Assembly: GCA_041946825.1 (NCBI GenBank)
Contig: JBHGBD010000026.1
Coordinates: forward strand, 5,583 to 69,582
Origin: CAZTHM01 sp041946825
GTDB lineage: Bacteria; Acidobacteriota; Terriglobia; UBA7540
Direction: 5' to 3'
Length of the DNA: 64,000 nucleotides
A program made the position numbers and the translations under genes. A model generated the notes under the pieces. The model did not search any database. It was not told where the DNA came from and saw only the letters and a list, made by a program, of their open reading frames with translations. Below are positions 53,651-62,942 of the stretch, piece by piece. Position 1 is the first letter of the stretch, and each line of letters opens with the position of its first letter.

Positions 53651-54161
53651 AAACTGGAAATTGGAAATTGGAAACTGGAAGTTGAAAACCGGGAACTCGG
53701 AGAGAGACTGTGGGCAATCCCAACGCAGGCCCCATTCGGGATTTCAAAGACCTGGAGGTCTGGATAGCCGCCCGGGACCTTCGTCACGAGTTCTATAAAC
53801 TCGCGAAGGCTCTACCTGAAACTGAAAAGTATGGCTTGGCAAGCCAGGTCCGGCGAGCGGCGACATGGGTGACCGCCAACATCGTAGAAGGCTTCGGACG
53901 TTATGGATACCAGGAGAACGCCCAATCGTGCCGGCAAGCGCGCGGCTCTCTTTATGAATTGCGCGACCACTTGACGACCTGTGTTGATGAGGGATACTTG
54001 ACTCTGGCCGGCGGCAAACGACTCGATGCAAAGGCCCAGTCCGTGGCTCGACTCTTGAATGGACACCTGCGATCTACGCTCGCGCTGAAACATCAGACAG
54101 CAGCGTGAGGCTTGGCCAGTTTTTAATTTCAAGTTTCCAATTTCCAGTTTCCAGTTTCTTC
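53634..54161. mobile_element. Repeat-flanked four-helix-bundle cassette
   Basis: The left arm (53634-53690) is made of GGAAACTGG/GGAAATTGG words. The right arm (54116-54161) is its imperfect reverse complement (CCAGTTTCCAATTTCC words). They enclose a single gene, the four-helix-bundle protein, and together sit between a histidine kinase and its response regulator, which are normally adjacent. No transposase is present, so it would be non-autonomous. Confidence 0.55.
53710..54108 (+). CDS. Four-helix-bundle protein (S23 / 23S rRNA intervening-sequence type)
   Basis: GTG 53710 gives a 132-residue helical protein with family motifs DFKDLEVWIAARDL, SQVRRAATWVTANIVEGFGR and ARGSLYELRDHLTTC. This family includes the protein encoded in 23S rRNA intervening sequences and Avd, the accessory protein of diversity-generating retroelements. 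No reverse transcriptase or variable repeat lies nearby. The basic surface suggests nucleic acid binding. Its place inside inverted repeats splitting a two-component operon suggests a mobile passenger. Confidence 0.88.
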   Translation: MGNPNAGPIRDFKDLEVWIAARDLRHEFYKLAKALPETEKYGLASQVRRAATWVTANIVEGFGRYGYQENAQSCRQARGSLYELRDHLTTCVDEGYLTLAGGKRLDAKAQSVARLLNGHLRSTLALKHQTAA

Positions 54162-54175
54162 CTCTGAATCGACTT

Positions 54176-55567
54176 ATGCCCACTATCCTGATTGTCGAAG
54201 ACGAACCCAAAATGCTCCGGCTGCTGGAGCTGAACCTCTCCGAAGAAGGTTATTCGGTTCAGACGGCCGGGGATGCCGAAACGGGGCTCAAACTGCTCAG
54301 CCAGAATCGGGCCGATCTGGTAATTACGGATCTGAAATTGCCCGGCATGAACGGGCTGGAGTTCCTGCAGGCGGTTAAGCGCCACGACGCGCGGATTCCC
54401 GTTGTCGTGATGACTGCGTACGGAACCGTCGAGACCGCGGTCGAGGCCATGAAGGCGGGCGCGAGCGACTACGTCCTCAAACCGTTTTCACTCGAAGAAA
54501 TCAAGCTGATCGTCGGCAAGGAGCTCGATGTCAACCGCCTGCGCGAAGAAAATCGTTCGTTGCGCGAAGCGCTGGGGCGGCGCCTCGAGTTCAAGAACAT
54601 CGTAGCGCGCAGCGCCAAGATGCAGGAAGTACTGGCCACCGTCGAGCGCGTGGCGCCGACCAATTCCACTGTTTTGCTCGGCGGGGAAAGCGGCGTGGGG
54701 AAAGATCTGATCGCGCGCGCCATTCACCAGCACTCGCGCCGCGCCGCGGGGCCCTTCGTTAAAATCAACTGCACGGCCATCCCTGAGAATCTCCTCGAAA
54801 GCGAACTCTTCGGCTACGAGAAGGGAGCGTTCACGGGAGCCGTATCCACGAAGCCGGGGAAATTTGAACTGGCCGATAAGGGGACGATTTTCCTGGACGA
54901 AATCGGCGATGTTCCGGGAACGATCCAAGTCAAGCTGCTCCGCGTCCTTCAAGACCGCGAATTTGAAAGGCTCGGTGGGACCAAAACCCTCAAAGTTGAT
55001 GTGCGCGTCGTCGCCGCCACGAACCAGGACCTGCGCGCTGCGCTCGAGGAGGGAACTTTCCGCGAGGACCTCTACTACCGCCTGAACGTCGTGCCCATCA
55101 ACATCCCTCCTCTGCGCGAGCGCAAGGAAGATATTCCCTATCTCGTGGACCATTTCATCGAGCGATTCGCACGCGATTCCGGGAAACCAATTCGCGGTAT
55201 AACACCGCCCGCGCAAAAGCTCTTGACGGAATTCCACTGGCCAGGGAATGTGCGCGAAGTCGAGAACATCATCGAACGCGCCGTGGCGTTATCGTCAGGA
55301 GAGATGCTCGACGTTGGCGACGTGCGCTTGGATATTTCTCCGGCCAAAACCGCCGAGGGACCGTTAGGGACTTCGGCAGCGTCGGGTGCTTTCCCGCCGC
55401 CCGGCAAGACCCTGGAACAATACGAAGACGAAATCATCAAGGAAGCCGTGCGCCGCGCCAACGGCAACAAGAGCCAGGCGGCGCGCCTGCTCGGCCTCTC
55501 TCGCAACGCTTTGCGCTATCGCCTCGCCAAGATGGGCATGCCGGACGAGGAGAACAGTGGACAGTAA
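54176..55567 (+). CDS. Sigma-54-dependent response regulator (NtrC family)
   Basis: The 463-residue protein has a receiver (phosphoacceptor Asp52 in VITDLKLPG), an AAA+ domain (Walker A GGESGVGKD, the sigma-54 contact loop GAFTGA, Walker B IFLDEIGDV) and a C-terminal Fis-like helix-turn-helix (GNKSQAARLLGLSRNALRYR). It drives open-complex formation at -24/-12 promoters when phosphorylated. Its kinase is the gene at 52391, on the far side of the inserted cassette. Targets are unknown; the corrinoid cluster promoter is one possibility. Confidence 0.94.
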   Translation: MPTILIVEDEPKMLRLLELNLSEEGYSVQTAGDAETGLKLLSQNRADLVITDLKLPGMNGLEFLQAVKRHDARIPVVVMTAYGTVETAVEAMKAGASDYVLKPFSLEEIKLIVGKELDVNRLREENRSLREALGRRLEFKNIVARSAKMQEVLATVERVAPTNSTVLLGGESGVGKDLIARAIHQHSRRAAGPFVKINCTAIPENLLESELFGYEKGAFTGAVSTKPGKFELADKGTIFLDEIGDVPGTIQVKLLRVLQDREFERLGGTKTLKVDVRVVAATNQDLRAALEEGTFREDLYYRLNVVPINIPPLRERKEDIPYLVDHFIERFARDSGKPIRGITPPAQKLLTEFHWPGNVREVENIIERAVALSSGEMLDVGDVRLDISPAKTAEGPLGTSAASGAFPPPGKTLEQYEDEIIKEAVRRANGNKSQAARLLGLSRNALRYRLAKMGMPDEENSGQ

Positions 55568-55677
55568 ACAGGCGGCGGTAAGCGGTTGAGGCATCTTTCT
55601 TCACGTCCGAGACGCACACGCGCGTCGTCCATGCTAGAATCTCATCGCTCACTAAACTCCCGAAATCCTGCGGAAAC

Positions 55678-56922
55678 ATGCTCGAGAGGGCAGACGTGGA
55701 ATTGCTTCCCCTGATGACTCGTTCCGACCGCCGCCGATTCCTGCGCATCTTGGGAGGCGGAGCCGCGGCAGGCGTTGGGCGGATTCTTTCCCGGGGTCTC
55801 CTGGCAGCGGAAGATCCGGCTCTTGCCGGGCGTCCCCTGGTGCGGTATCCCGAAAAGACCGACCTGATTCTACTGACCTCTCGCCCGCCGCAGCTCGAGA
55901 CCCCCTGGCACTATTTCCAGAGTGCCATTACCCCCAACGACGCGTTTTATGTCCGCTATCATCTCTCGGACATTCCAACGAGAGTCGATCTCTCGACATG
56001 GCGCCTACGGGTCGGAGGCCATGTCGAGCGGCCCTTGGAACTTTCCTTCGACGACCTCAAGAACAAATTCCCCCCGGCACGCGTTGTGGCGGTCAATCAA
56101 TGCTCGGGCAACAGCCGCGGGCGCTTCGAGCCGCGCGTTTTCGGCGGGCAGTGGGGCGACGGCGCGATGGGCAACGCCGAGTGGGTGGGCGTTCGCCTGC
56201 TCGACATTCTGAAGGAAGCCGGCATGAAGGCCGGCGCGGTGGACGTTACTTTCAGCGGCCTCGACGAACCTCCCACGCCGACGGTTCAGGATTTCGCCAA
56301 GTCGTTGAAAGTTGTAAACTTACTGGATAATCCTTACATTATTGTTGCTTATGAAATGAATGGGGCGCCGCTGCCCATGCTCAATGGTTTTCCGGCGCGC
56401 CTCGTCGTACCGGGATGGTACGCCACCTACTGGGTGAAGCACCTCTCCGAAATCACTGTGCTCGACCGCGAGTTCGACGGCTTCTGGATCAAGACCGCCT
56501 ATCGCATCCCCGACACGCCTTGCGGCTGCGTCGAACCCGGTGCGAAACCCGCGCGCACCGTGCCCATCAGCCGCATGAACGTGCGCTCGTTCATCGTCAC
56601 ACCCGAGAACGGCGCTCGGGTCGCGGCGGGGCGAGGGATGACCCTGAAAGGAATCGCGTTCGACGGCGGCTATGGCGTCGCCCAGGTGGAAGTTTCATCC
56701 GACGGCGGGGCGACCTGGCGCCGCGCGGAACTTGGCAAGGACCTCGGGCGGTTTTCGTTCCGCGAATGGACAGCGAGCTGGACGCCCGCGCGGCCGGGGA
56801 AATATCGCTTGCTGGTGCGCGCTACCAACCGCGTGGGGGAATCTCAGCCCTTCGAGCCGCTGTGGAATCCCGCGGGATATCTTCGCAACGTCATTGAACG
56901 CACCGAGGTGACGGCACAATGA
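55678..56922 (+). CDS. Tat-exported sulfite-oxidase-family molybdoenzyme (SorA-like)
   Basis: The 414-residue product has a Tat signal (DRRRFLRILGGGAAAG), a molybdopterin-binding domain with the molybdenum-ligating Cys in VNQCSGNSRG, and a C-terminal Mo-cofactor dimerisation domain (VEVSSDGGATWRRAEL). It would oxidise sulfite or a related compound in the periplasm. The next gene, a c-type cytochrome, overlaps by four bases, matching SorAB sulfite dehydrogenases. An ATG nearer the Tat motif (at 55714) is an alternative start. Confidence 0.88.
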   Translation: MLERADVELLPLMTRSDRRRFLRILGGGAAAGVGRILSRGLLAAEDPALAGRPLVRYPEKTDLILLTSRPPQLETPWHYFQSAITPNDAFYVRYHLSDIPTRVDLSTWRLRVGGHVERPLELSFDDLKNKFPPARVVAVNQCSGNSRGRFEPRVFGGQWGDGAMGNAEWVGVRLLDILKEAGMKAGAVDVTFSGLDEPPTPTVQDFAKSLKVVNLLDNPYIIVAYEMNGAPLPMLNGFPARLVVPGWYATYWVKHLSEITVLDREFDGFWIKTAYRIPDTPCGCVEPGAKPARTVPISRMNVRSFIVTPENGARVAAGRGMTLKGIAFDGGYGVAQVEVSSDGGATWRRAELGKDLGRFSFREWTASWTPARPGKYRLLVRATNRVGESQPFEPLWNPAGYLRNVIERTEVTAQ

Positions 56923-57344
56923 AACCGCGCGCGGGTATTTCGAAGCGGCTGGGGATGCTTCCGGGTTTAATCCTGATTCTGGTGATCGCGGCCTTGGCGC
57001 AGAAGACTCCTTCCGTCAAGACCATTGAACTTCCTGATGACAACGCCGTGGCGAAACTCCAGCCCGGCGCGGGCGCCGACACAACCGAAGCGAACTGTAT
57101 GGGCTGCCATTCGACCGACTACATCGTGCGCCAGCCGGGCAGCAATGCCGAGCAGTGGCAGGCGGAAGTCAACAAGATGATCAAAACTTACGGCGCCCCG
57201 ATCAGCGAAGAAGACGCCAAAGTCATCACAGATTATCTTGCCTCGGTTTACGGTCGCGCGCCGACCGATCGCCCCTCCGCGAAACCCCCTCGTCCTGACT
57301 CTCTGGCTCCAAAAGCCAAAGCTCCCCCAAGGCACAAGCCTTAG
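56919..57344 (+). CDS. Mono-heme cytochrome c (SorB-like)
   Basis: The 141-residue product has an N-terminal hydrophobic signal (about 10-27), one heme site CMGCH (60-64) and a Pro/Lys-rich C-terminal tail. A downstream Met (NKMIKTYG) may be the distal ligand. Its start overlaps the end of the molybdoenzyme gene (ATGA), so it is the likely electron acceptor subunit. Confidence 0.85.
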   Translation: MKPRAGISKRLGMLPGLILILVIAALAQKTPSVKTIELPDDNAVAKLQPGAGADTTEANCMGCHSTDYIVRQPGSNAEQWQAEVNKMIKTYGAPISEEDAKVITDYLASVYGRAPTDRPSAKPPRPDSLAPKAKAPPRHKP

Positions 57345-57382
57345 ACCTTATTCGCACAGGCAATCTGTGGTTGCTGACCGGA

Positions 57383-58534
57383 CTACTCGGCATAAATGCG
57401 TGGCACGCGCTTACCGATCGAGCAAAGGATTTCGTAGGGGACGGTGGAGAGTTCGCGGGCGGTTTCGACGGCGGTGATGGAGCAATGATCGGAGGCGCCG
57501 AGCAGGGTGACCTCGTCGCCGATGTCGGCGCCCGGAGCGTCCGTGACGTCGAGGAGCGTCAAGTCCATCGAGATGTTGCCGACGATGCGCGCGTAATGGT
57601 CGCGGACGATGGCGCGGCCGCGATTCGAGAGCCCGCGGCTCAATCCGTCCGCATAGCCCACCGGAACCGTGGCGATGCGCGACGGCCGTCGCGTATGGTA
57701 GGCGCCGCCGTAACCCAGTGGCGTGCCGGTAGGCACATCTTTCAGAAAGACGATGCGCGACTTGAAGGTAAGGATGGGCTCGAATTCAGCGAGGGCGCGC
57801 GGCTCTCGACCCGGCGGCGCGACGAAGGGCACGCAGTAGCCGAAGAGCAGCGCGCCGACGCGGACAAGGTTCTCGGATACGTCGAGGCCCGCCAAGAGCC
57901 CCGCGCTGTTCGAAACGTGCACCCACTCCGGCTCGATCCCGGCGCTGCGTACCTCGATGAGCGCCGTGCGGAAGCGGGAAAGCTGTTCTTCCGTCTGCGA
58001 CGCCACCAGGTCTTCCGCCGACGCCAGGTGCGTGAAAAAGCCGGAAAGCTTCAACCCCTCAAGCCGGCGATAGTGCGCGAGGAACGCCGCCACGCGGTCG
58101 CGCGGCAATCCCAATCGTCCCATGCCGGTATCGATCTTGAGATGAAACTCGATGGGCTTCCCATAGCGGCGCGCGCAGGCGGCGTAGGTGTCGAGCCGCA
58201 CCGTGGAAGAAACGGAAGGTGTCAGATGGTATTCGACGAGGTGCGCGGGGTCGCTCATGTAGAGCCCGCCGAGCAGCAGGATGGGCTGCGCAATGCCCGC
58301 CTCGCGAAGTTCCAGAGCCTCTTCGACGGTCGCCACTCCGAACCAGTCCACGCCGCAATCGGCCAGGCACCGAGCGACACGCGCGGCGCCGTGACCGTAA
58401 GCGTCGGCCTTCACGACGGCCATGACCTGGCGCGCGCCGGCGAGTTTGCGTACGCGCTCGTAATTCCGGCGTAGTCTGGAGAGGGAGATCTCGACCCAGG
58501 TGGGGCGCAGGAGTTTATCGGCGTGATTGCCCAC
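57383..58534 (-). CDS. alr: Alanine racemase
   Basis: The 383-residue PLP enzyme has the cofactor lysine in VVKADAYGHG, and VPVGYADGLSRG and NISMDLTLLDVT in the second domain. It makes D-alanine for peptidoglycan. It follows dnaB on the same strand, a common neighbour pair. Length is normal. Confidence 0.95.
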   Translation of the reverse strand: MGNHADKLLRPTWVEISLSRLRRNYERVRKLAGARQVMAVVKADAYGHGAARVARCLADCGVDWFGVATVEEALELREAGIAQPILLLGGLYMSDPAHLVEYHLTPSVSSTVRLDTYAACARRYGKPIEFHLKIDTGMGRLGLPRDRVAAFLAHYRRLEGLKLSGFFTHLASAEDLVASQTEEQLSRFRTALIEVRSAGIEPEWVHVSNSAGLLAGLDVSENLVRVGALLFGYCVPFVAPPGREPRALAEFEPILTFKSRIVFLKDVPTGTPLGYGGAYHTRRPSRIATVPVGYADGLSRGLSNRGRAIVRDHYARIVGNISMDLTLLDVTDAPGADIGDEVTLLGASDHCSITAVETARELSTVPYEILCSIGKRVPRIYAE

Positions 58535-58603
58535 GAGAGCTCCACGGAGTTTTGACTGAGAAGCGGATCGCGCGGCGGCGAAGGCCGGCAGGGTATGTCG
58601 AGG

Positions 58604-59986
58604 TCACTCGGGCTCCTCGAACTCGCCCTCGCGCGCGGAGTAATTCTCGAAGCGGGCGAAGGGCTTGAGGAAAACGATGGGGACGTTTCCGGTGGGCCCG
58701 TTGCGCTGCTTGCCGATGATGAGCTCGGTTTTTCCGCCCGGCTCGCCCTCCTCGGCCTCTTCCGCGCTGCGCTTGTAGACATCCTCGCGGAAGATGAAGA
58801 GCACCACATCCGCGTCCTGCTCGATCGAACCCGACTCGCGGAGGTCGGAAAGTTGCGGGCGGTGCCCGGGCCGCTCTTCGGGCGCGCGGCTCAACTGCGA
58901 GAGCGCCACGACGGGCACGCGCAACTCCTTGGCGATACTCTTCAGGCTGCGCGAGATGAAGCTGACTTCCTGCGTGCGGTTTTCGAAGCGGCCATGGCCG
59001 GTCACCAGTTGCAGGTAATCGACGATAAGAAGGTCCAGCCCTTTCTCGGCTTTGAGGCGGCGCGCCTTGGCGCGGATCTGCATGATGCTCAGGCCGGGGC
59101 TGTCGTCAATGAAGAGGGGCGCTTCCGCCAGCCGCCCAAGGGCGCGCGTCATCTTGCTCCAATCTTCGCGGCTGGAAAAGCCGGTGCGGAGCTTGTGGCT
59201 GTCGATCCGGGCCTCCGAGCAGAGCAGGCGGATGACCAGCGATTCCTTGCTCATTTCAAGCGAGAAGACGCCCACGTGCTGCTTCTTTTCAATGGCGGCG
59301 TGGGCGGCAATGTTGAGCGCCAGCGCGGTTTTGCCCAGCGAAGGCCGGGCGGCGACGATAATCAGCTCGCCGGGCTGCAATCCCGCCGTCATGTTGTCGA
59401 GTTCGACGAAACCCGTCTCAACTCCGGTCACCCGCTGGCCGCGGTCAAACAGAACGTCGATGGTCCCGAAACTCGACTTGACGATATCGCGGATGCCGAG
59501 AAAACCCGACAGCACTTTCTGCTCGGCGATCTCAAAAACCTGGCTTTGCGCGAGGTCGATCAGGGTTTCGGGATCGTCGGTCGCTTCCAGGCAGCGGGAG
59601 ATAACGTTCGACGAGGCGTTGATAAGGCGCCGGATCAGCCCCTTTTCCTTGACGATGCGCGCGTACTCGGCGACGGCCGTCGTGCTGCCCACCGGCACGC
59701 CGTCCGTCAGAGCCGCAAGGTAGGCCGCCCCCCCGATCTTTTCGAGGAGGCCTTCTTTGCCAAGTTCCTCGGAGAGCGTGACGAGGTCAATGGTCCGGTT
59801 CTTCTCGGAGATGCTCACCATCTTGTCAAACGTGATGCGATGCGATTCCGAAAAGAAATCGTCCTTGCTGATGGTCTCGAGCGCCACGTTGAGCGCGCCG
59901 TTGTCAATCAGGATTGAGCCGAGAAGAGCGCGCTCGGCTTCGAGGTTATGAGGAAGGGTTCGATCGATTGCCGTCGTGGTGGGCAT
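58604..59986 (-). CDS. dnaB: Replicative DNA helicase
   Basis: The 460-residue protein has the DnaB N-terminal helical domain (PHNLEAERALLGSILIDNGA) and the RecA-like motor (Walker A ARPSLGKTALALN; IVDYLQLV; SRAPEERPGHRPQLSDLRES). No intein is present. It unwinds DNA at the replication fork. It lies between rplI and alr, the usual order in several phyla. Confidence 0.97.
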   Translation of the reverse strand: MPTTTAIDRTLPHNLEAERALLGSILIDNGALNVALETISKDDFFSESHRITFDKMVSISEKNRTIDLVTLSEELGKEGLLEKIGGAAYLAALTDGVPVGSTTAVAEYARIVKEKGLIRRLINASSNVISRCLEATDDPETLIDLAQSQVFEIAEQKVLSGFLGIRDIVKSSFGTIDVLFDRGQRVTGVETGFVELDNMTAGLQPGELIIVAARPSLGKTALALNIAAHAAIEKKQHVGVFSLEMSKESLVIRLLCSEARIDSHKLRTGFSSREDWSKMTRALGRLAEAPLFIDDSPGLSIMQIRAKARRLKAEKGLDLLIVDYLQLVTGHGRFENRTQEVSFISRSLKSIAKELRVPVVALSQLSRAPEERPGHRPQLSDLRESGSIEQDADVVLFIFREDVYKRSAEEAEEGEPGGKTELIIGKQRNGPTGNVPIVFLKPFARFENYSAREGEFEEPE

Positions 59987-60138
59987 TGCGCAAACATCTT
60001 TATGTTAAAGGAGGGGGGCGCTCAAGTCAATTGTGAGCGTTGGCTGTGGAATTCCGGTGGAAAAGGCAAGAAAGCTGTGGAAAGCCTCGCCACGACAGTG
60101 GAAAACTCCAACGCCCATGGATCGCGCCGGTCGACGAT

Positions 60139-60603
60139 TTACTCGGCCGCCGGCGCTTCCGCTTCGCTTTCGACCTTGACCTTGACGGTCCCGGTCACTT
60201 CGCGGTGCAGCTTGATGTGGACGTCGTACTCGCCCACGAGCTTGATGGGCGGATCGAGCTGGATCTTGCGCCGGTCGATGTTGAAGCCTTTGGCCGCGAG
60301 CCCGTCGGCGACGTCCAGGGCGGTCACGGAACCAAAAAGCGTGCCCTGCTCGCCGGCTTTCCGCGTGTAACTGAGGGCAACCTCCGCGAGCAGCTTCGCC
60401 AGATCTTCCGCGTCGGCTTTCTCCTTGGCGCTTTGCTTGAGGAACTGGACGCGCTGCTGCTCGACCCACTTGCGGTTCTGGGAGGTGGCCTTGACGGCCA
60501 ACTTCTTAGGCAGCAGAAAATTACGCCCGTAGCCGTCGGCAACGCTCACGATTTGGCCGCGAATTCCCAGTTTGTCGACATCATGCAAAAGTATGACTTC
60601 CAT
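60139..60603 (-). CDS. rplI: 50S ribosomal protein bL9
   Basis: From ATG 60603 the 154-residue protein reads EVILLHDVDKLGIRGQIVSV, then GYGRNFLLPKKLA, the bL9 N-terminal domain. The C-terminal domain has LFGSVTALDVADGL. It binds 23S rRNA near the L1 stalk. The upstream in-frame residues have no bL9 similarity. Confidence 0.96.
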   Translation of the reverse strand: MEVILLHDVDKLGIRGQIVSVADGYGRNFLLPKKLAVKATSQNRKWVEQQRVQFLKQSAKEKADAEDLAKLLAEVALSYTRKAGEQGTLFGSVTALDVADGLAAKGFNIDRRKIQLDPPIKLVGEYDVHIKLHREVTGTVKVKVESEAEAPAAE

Positions 60604-60715
60604 TTCAAAACTCCCTGGAGGCTGATTTCGTTCCATACGCCGCGTTCAAGTCGCTGCCCTCCGCCGCAAGGTTCAGGCCGCAGGCGGTCGTCAAAGAAAC
60701 ATCTGCCCGCCCGGC

Positions 60716-61012
60716 TTACCTCGACCCAGTAAACGGAAGCAGGGCGATGTTGCGAGCGCGCTTGATGGCCACCGTTACCGCGTGCTGATGCATGGAACAC
60801 GTGCCGGTCAGTCGCCGAGGCAGGATCTTGCCCCGCTCGGAGACGAACTGGCCGACCAGCTTCGCGTCTTTGAAATCGATCACATCGATCTTCTCGGTGC
60901 AGAACTTGCACACCTTGCGGCGGCGAAAATACTGCTTTCTTCCTCCTGGCCCGCCGCCTTCTCTCCGAGGGGGTCGTTCTCCGGGTCCTCCGCTTGCTCT
61001 CTGCTCAGCCAT
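60716..61012 (-). CDS. rpsR: 30S ribosomal protein bS18
   Basis: ATG 61012 gives a 98-residue protein with a Gly/Pro/Arg-rich N-terminal tail, then the bS18 core RRRKVCKFCTEKIDVIDFKD and the conserved CSMHQHAVTVAIKRAR. The CKFC pair with the later Cys may bind zinc. It pairs with S6 in the 30S platform. ATG 61012 is preferred over GTG 61021. No ssb lies between rpsF and rpsR. Confidence 0.95.
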   Translation of the reverse strand: MAEQRASGGPGERPPRREGGGPGGRKQYFRRRKVCKFCTEKIDVIDFKDAKLVGQFVSERGKILPRRLTGTCSMHQHAVTVAIKRARNIALLPFTGSR

Positions 61013-61052
61013 TCGATTCACTCCTTCTTTCCGAATACTCCGTCAAAAATGT

Positions 61053-61110
61053 CGCCTCTCTCGCTTGCTCCGGCCCGATCGGGACGTCCTCTCGCTGAAG
61101 GAGAGAGGCG
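61053..61110. repeat. Partial REP-like palindrome
   Basis: CGCCTCTCTC (61053-61062) is perfectly complementary to GAGAGAGGCG (61101-61110), with CCCGATCGGGAC and CTCTCGCTGAAGGAGAG between. It shares words with the REP-like copies at 21168, 33554 and 37078, and lies between rpsR and rpsF. Confidence 0.6.
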
Positions 61111-61137
61111 GGAAGAGGGATATTCCCGTCGTCCCGC

Positions 61138-61554
61138 CTACGCCGGTTCCGTCGCGGGCGGCTGCGCCGGCGGAGCGGGTGGAGCGGGTGCAGCCGCAGG
61201 CTTCGACCGCGGCCGGCGCGCTTCCTGCTTGGCGCGAAAAGCCTTGAACTTCTCCGCGCGCTTGAGTTCCTCGTCCACCCGCACCGTGAGGTACTTGATC
61301 ACCGAATCGGTGACCTTCAGCCGGCGCTCAAATTCCCTGACCGTATCGCCGCTCCCCTCAAGAGAGAAGAACACGTAGAAGGCCTCGCGCTGTCCCGCGA
61401 CGCGGTACGCCAGGCGGCGGCGGCCCATCTTCTCCGCCTTCTCCACTTTTCCTCCGGCTCCCGCCACGACGCCTTCAAACTGCGTGATCAGTTTGGCAAC
61501 GTCCTCTTCCGGAACGTCCGGCCTGACCAGAAAAATGATCTCGTATTTGCGCAT
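61138..61554 (-). CDS. rpsF: 30S ribosomal protein bS6
   Basis: The 138-residue product begins MRKYEIIFLVRPDVPEED and continues with KMGRRRLAYRVAGQREAFYV, the bS6 core. The C-terminus is extended by a Pro/Ala-rich tail (about 115-138) with lysines and arginines. It binds bS18 in the 30S platform. It is three bases or so from pth. Confidence 0.96.
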   Translation of the reverse strand: MRKYEIIFLVRPDVPEEDVAKLITQFEGVVAGAGGKVEKAEKMGRRRLAYRVAGQREAFYVFFSLEGSGDTVREFERRLKVTDSVIKYLTVRVDEELKRAEKFKAFRAKQEARRPRSKPAAAPAPPAPPAQPPATEPA

Positions 61555-61560
61555 GGAACC

Positions 61561-62142
61561 TCATGACTGGGGCAATGCCACTCGACGATTAAACCGGTTC
61601 ATTGCCCGCTGAATTCCTTCCTTCAAAATCACTTTCACAGCTTCATTCGACTGTTCGAGCACCTCGGCCACGACTTCAAGATCCGACTTACGGAATGGGC
61701 TGAGGACATACGAAACCAGATCCTCAACCGGCTTCGAGGGCCCCGCGCCCATCCGCACGCGGCCGAATTCGTCCGCTTGTAGCGCGCCGATCACCGACTT
61801 CATGCCGTTGTGCGTTCCGGCGCTGCCGCGCGCCCGAATGCGCAAGCTCCCGAGCGGAAGATCCACGTCATCAACCAGAACGATCAAGTCGCTGACCGGC
61901 AGTTCGAGCCTGTCGAGCAACCGCGCGACGGCCATGCCGCTCAAGTTCATGTAGGTTTGCGGCTTGGCCAGGACCACCCGCTCGCCCTCGAGTTCGGTGT
62001 CGGCGATCAGCGCCTGTCCCTCGCGGCGCGCGATTTCCACGCCGCAGGATTCCGCCAGGCGATCCACCGCCATGAACCCCAGGTTGTGCGGCGTCAAGTG
62101 GTATTCGTAGCCGGGATTGCCGAGACCCACAATAATCTTCAC
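61561..62142 (-). CDS. pth: Peptidyl-tRNA hydrolase
   Basis: The 193-residue protein has VGLGNPGYEY, the catalytic His in LTPHNLGFMAVD, FVLAKPQTYMNLSG-like VLAKPQTYMNLSG, and the DDVDLPLGSLRIR and GSAGTHNGMKSV loops. It releases stalled peptidyl-tRNAs. Its place between rplY and rpsF is standard. Confidence 0.96.
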   Translation of the reverse strand: MKIIVGLGNPGYEYHLTPHNLGFMAVDRLAESCGVEIARREGQALIADTELEGERVVLAKPQTYMNLSGMAVARLLDRLELPVSDLIVLVDDVDLPLGSLRIRARGSAGTHNGMKSVIGALQADEFGRVRMGAGPSKPVEDLVSYVLSPFRKSDLEVVAEVLEQSNEAVKVILKEGIQRAMNRFNRRVALPQS

Positions 62143-62183
62143 GCCGCACCTTCCGCGTCACGGGCGAGCCGCCGGGCGCGCGA

Positions 62184-62885
62184 CTACTCTTTCTTCTCTT
62201 TCTCCTTCTTGCCCTCGGGCGCCTCTTCCTCGGCTTCCGCTTCCTCGGCCTTGCCCTTGCGGATCAATTCGGGTTCGGCAGGCGCGGCTTCGACAGCTTC
62301 CGCAGCCGGCTTCTCCTCTTCCGCCTTCAGCGCCACCACGTGGGCGACCACGCGGTTGGCATCTGTGAGGGCCTTCACTTTGTCTCCCAGGGGAAGGTCC
62401 GCCACGCGCAGATTGCGGCCGATCAGCAATTCCGTCACATCAATGGTGATGTGATCGGGAATGTCGTCGGGGAGGCACTCGACTTCGACCTCGCGCAGGA
62501 CGAACTCGAATACCCCGCCCTGCACTTTGACGCCTTTCGCCTCGCCGGTGACCTGGATAGGAACTTTGACCTTCAGTTTGGCGTCGCGAGCGATGCGGAC
62601 CATGTCCACGTGCAGCAAGTCGCCATGAACAGGATCCACCTGCCATTCGCGCAGCATCACGCGCGCCGGCGCTTTGCCCCGAATGTCCAAAGTGAACAGA
62701 GCGTTGTGCCCAAACTCCGAGTGGAGGACTTCGAGTATCTTCCTGGGATCGACCGTGACCGGAATCGACGGACCGCCACCGCCGTAAACCACTCCCGGAA
62801 CGCGTCCCGCGTGCCGCAGCCGCCGGGCGGCGTTTTTGCCGAAATCCTCGCGCGGTTCGGCTTCAACGTTCAAAACTTGAGCCAT
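62184..62885 (-). CDS. rplY: 50S ribosomal protein bL25, CTC form
   Basis: The 233-residue product is the long CTC form. An N-terminal bL25 domain (REDFGKNAARRLRHAGRVPG) binds 5S rRNA, and a beta-rich TL5/CTC domain (DLLHVDMVRI; VEVECLPDDIPDHITID) follows. The last 40 residues are a low-complexity Glu/Lys tail. CTC-form proteins also have stress roles in some species. Confidence 0.95.
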   Translation of the reverse strand: MAQVLNVEAEPREDFGKNAARRLRHAGRVPGVVYGGGGPSIPVTVDPRKILEVLHSEFGHNALFTLDIRGKAPARVMLREWQVDPVHGDLLHVDMVRIARDAKLKVKVPIQVTGEAKGVKVQGGVFEFVLREVEVECLPDDIPDHITIDVTELLIGRNLRVADLPLGDKVKALTDANRVVAHVVALKAEEEKPAAEAVEAAPAEPELIRKGKAEEAEAEEEAPEGKKEKEKKE

Positions 62886-62942
62886 ACTCGTTACTCCTTC
62901 TGACCCTCTTTGCCGGTCACCTCACCGGCCGTGCCTCCAGGA

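Noticed and set aside
53710..54108. Diversity-generating retroelement accessory gene (avd)
   Set aside because: No reverse transcriptase, template repeat or variable repeat is near. The family is shared with S23 proteins.
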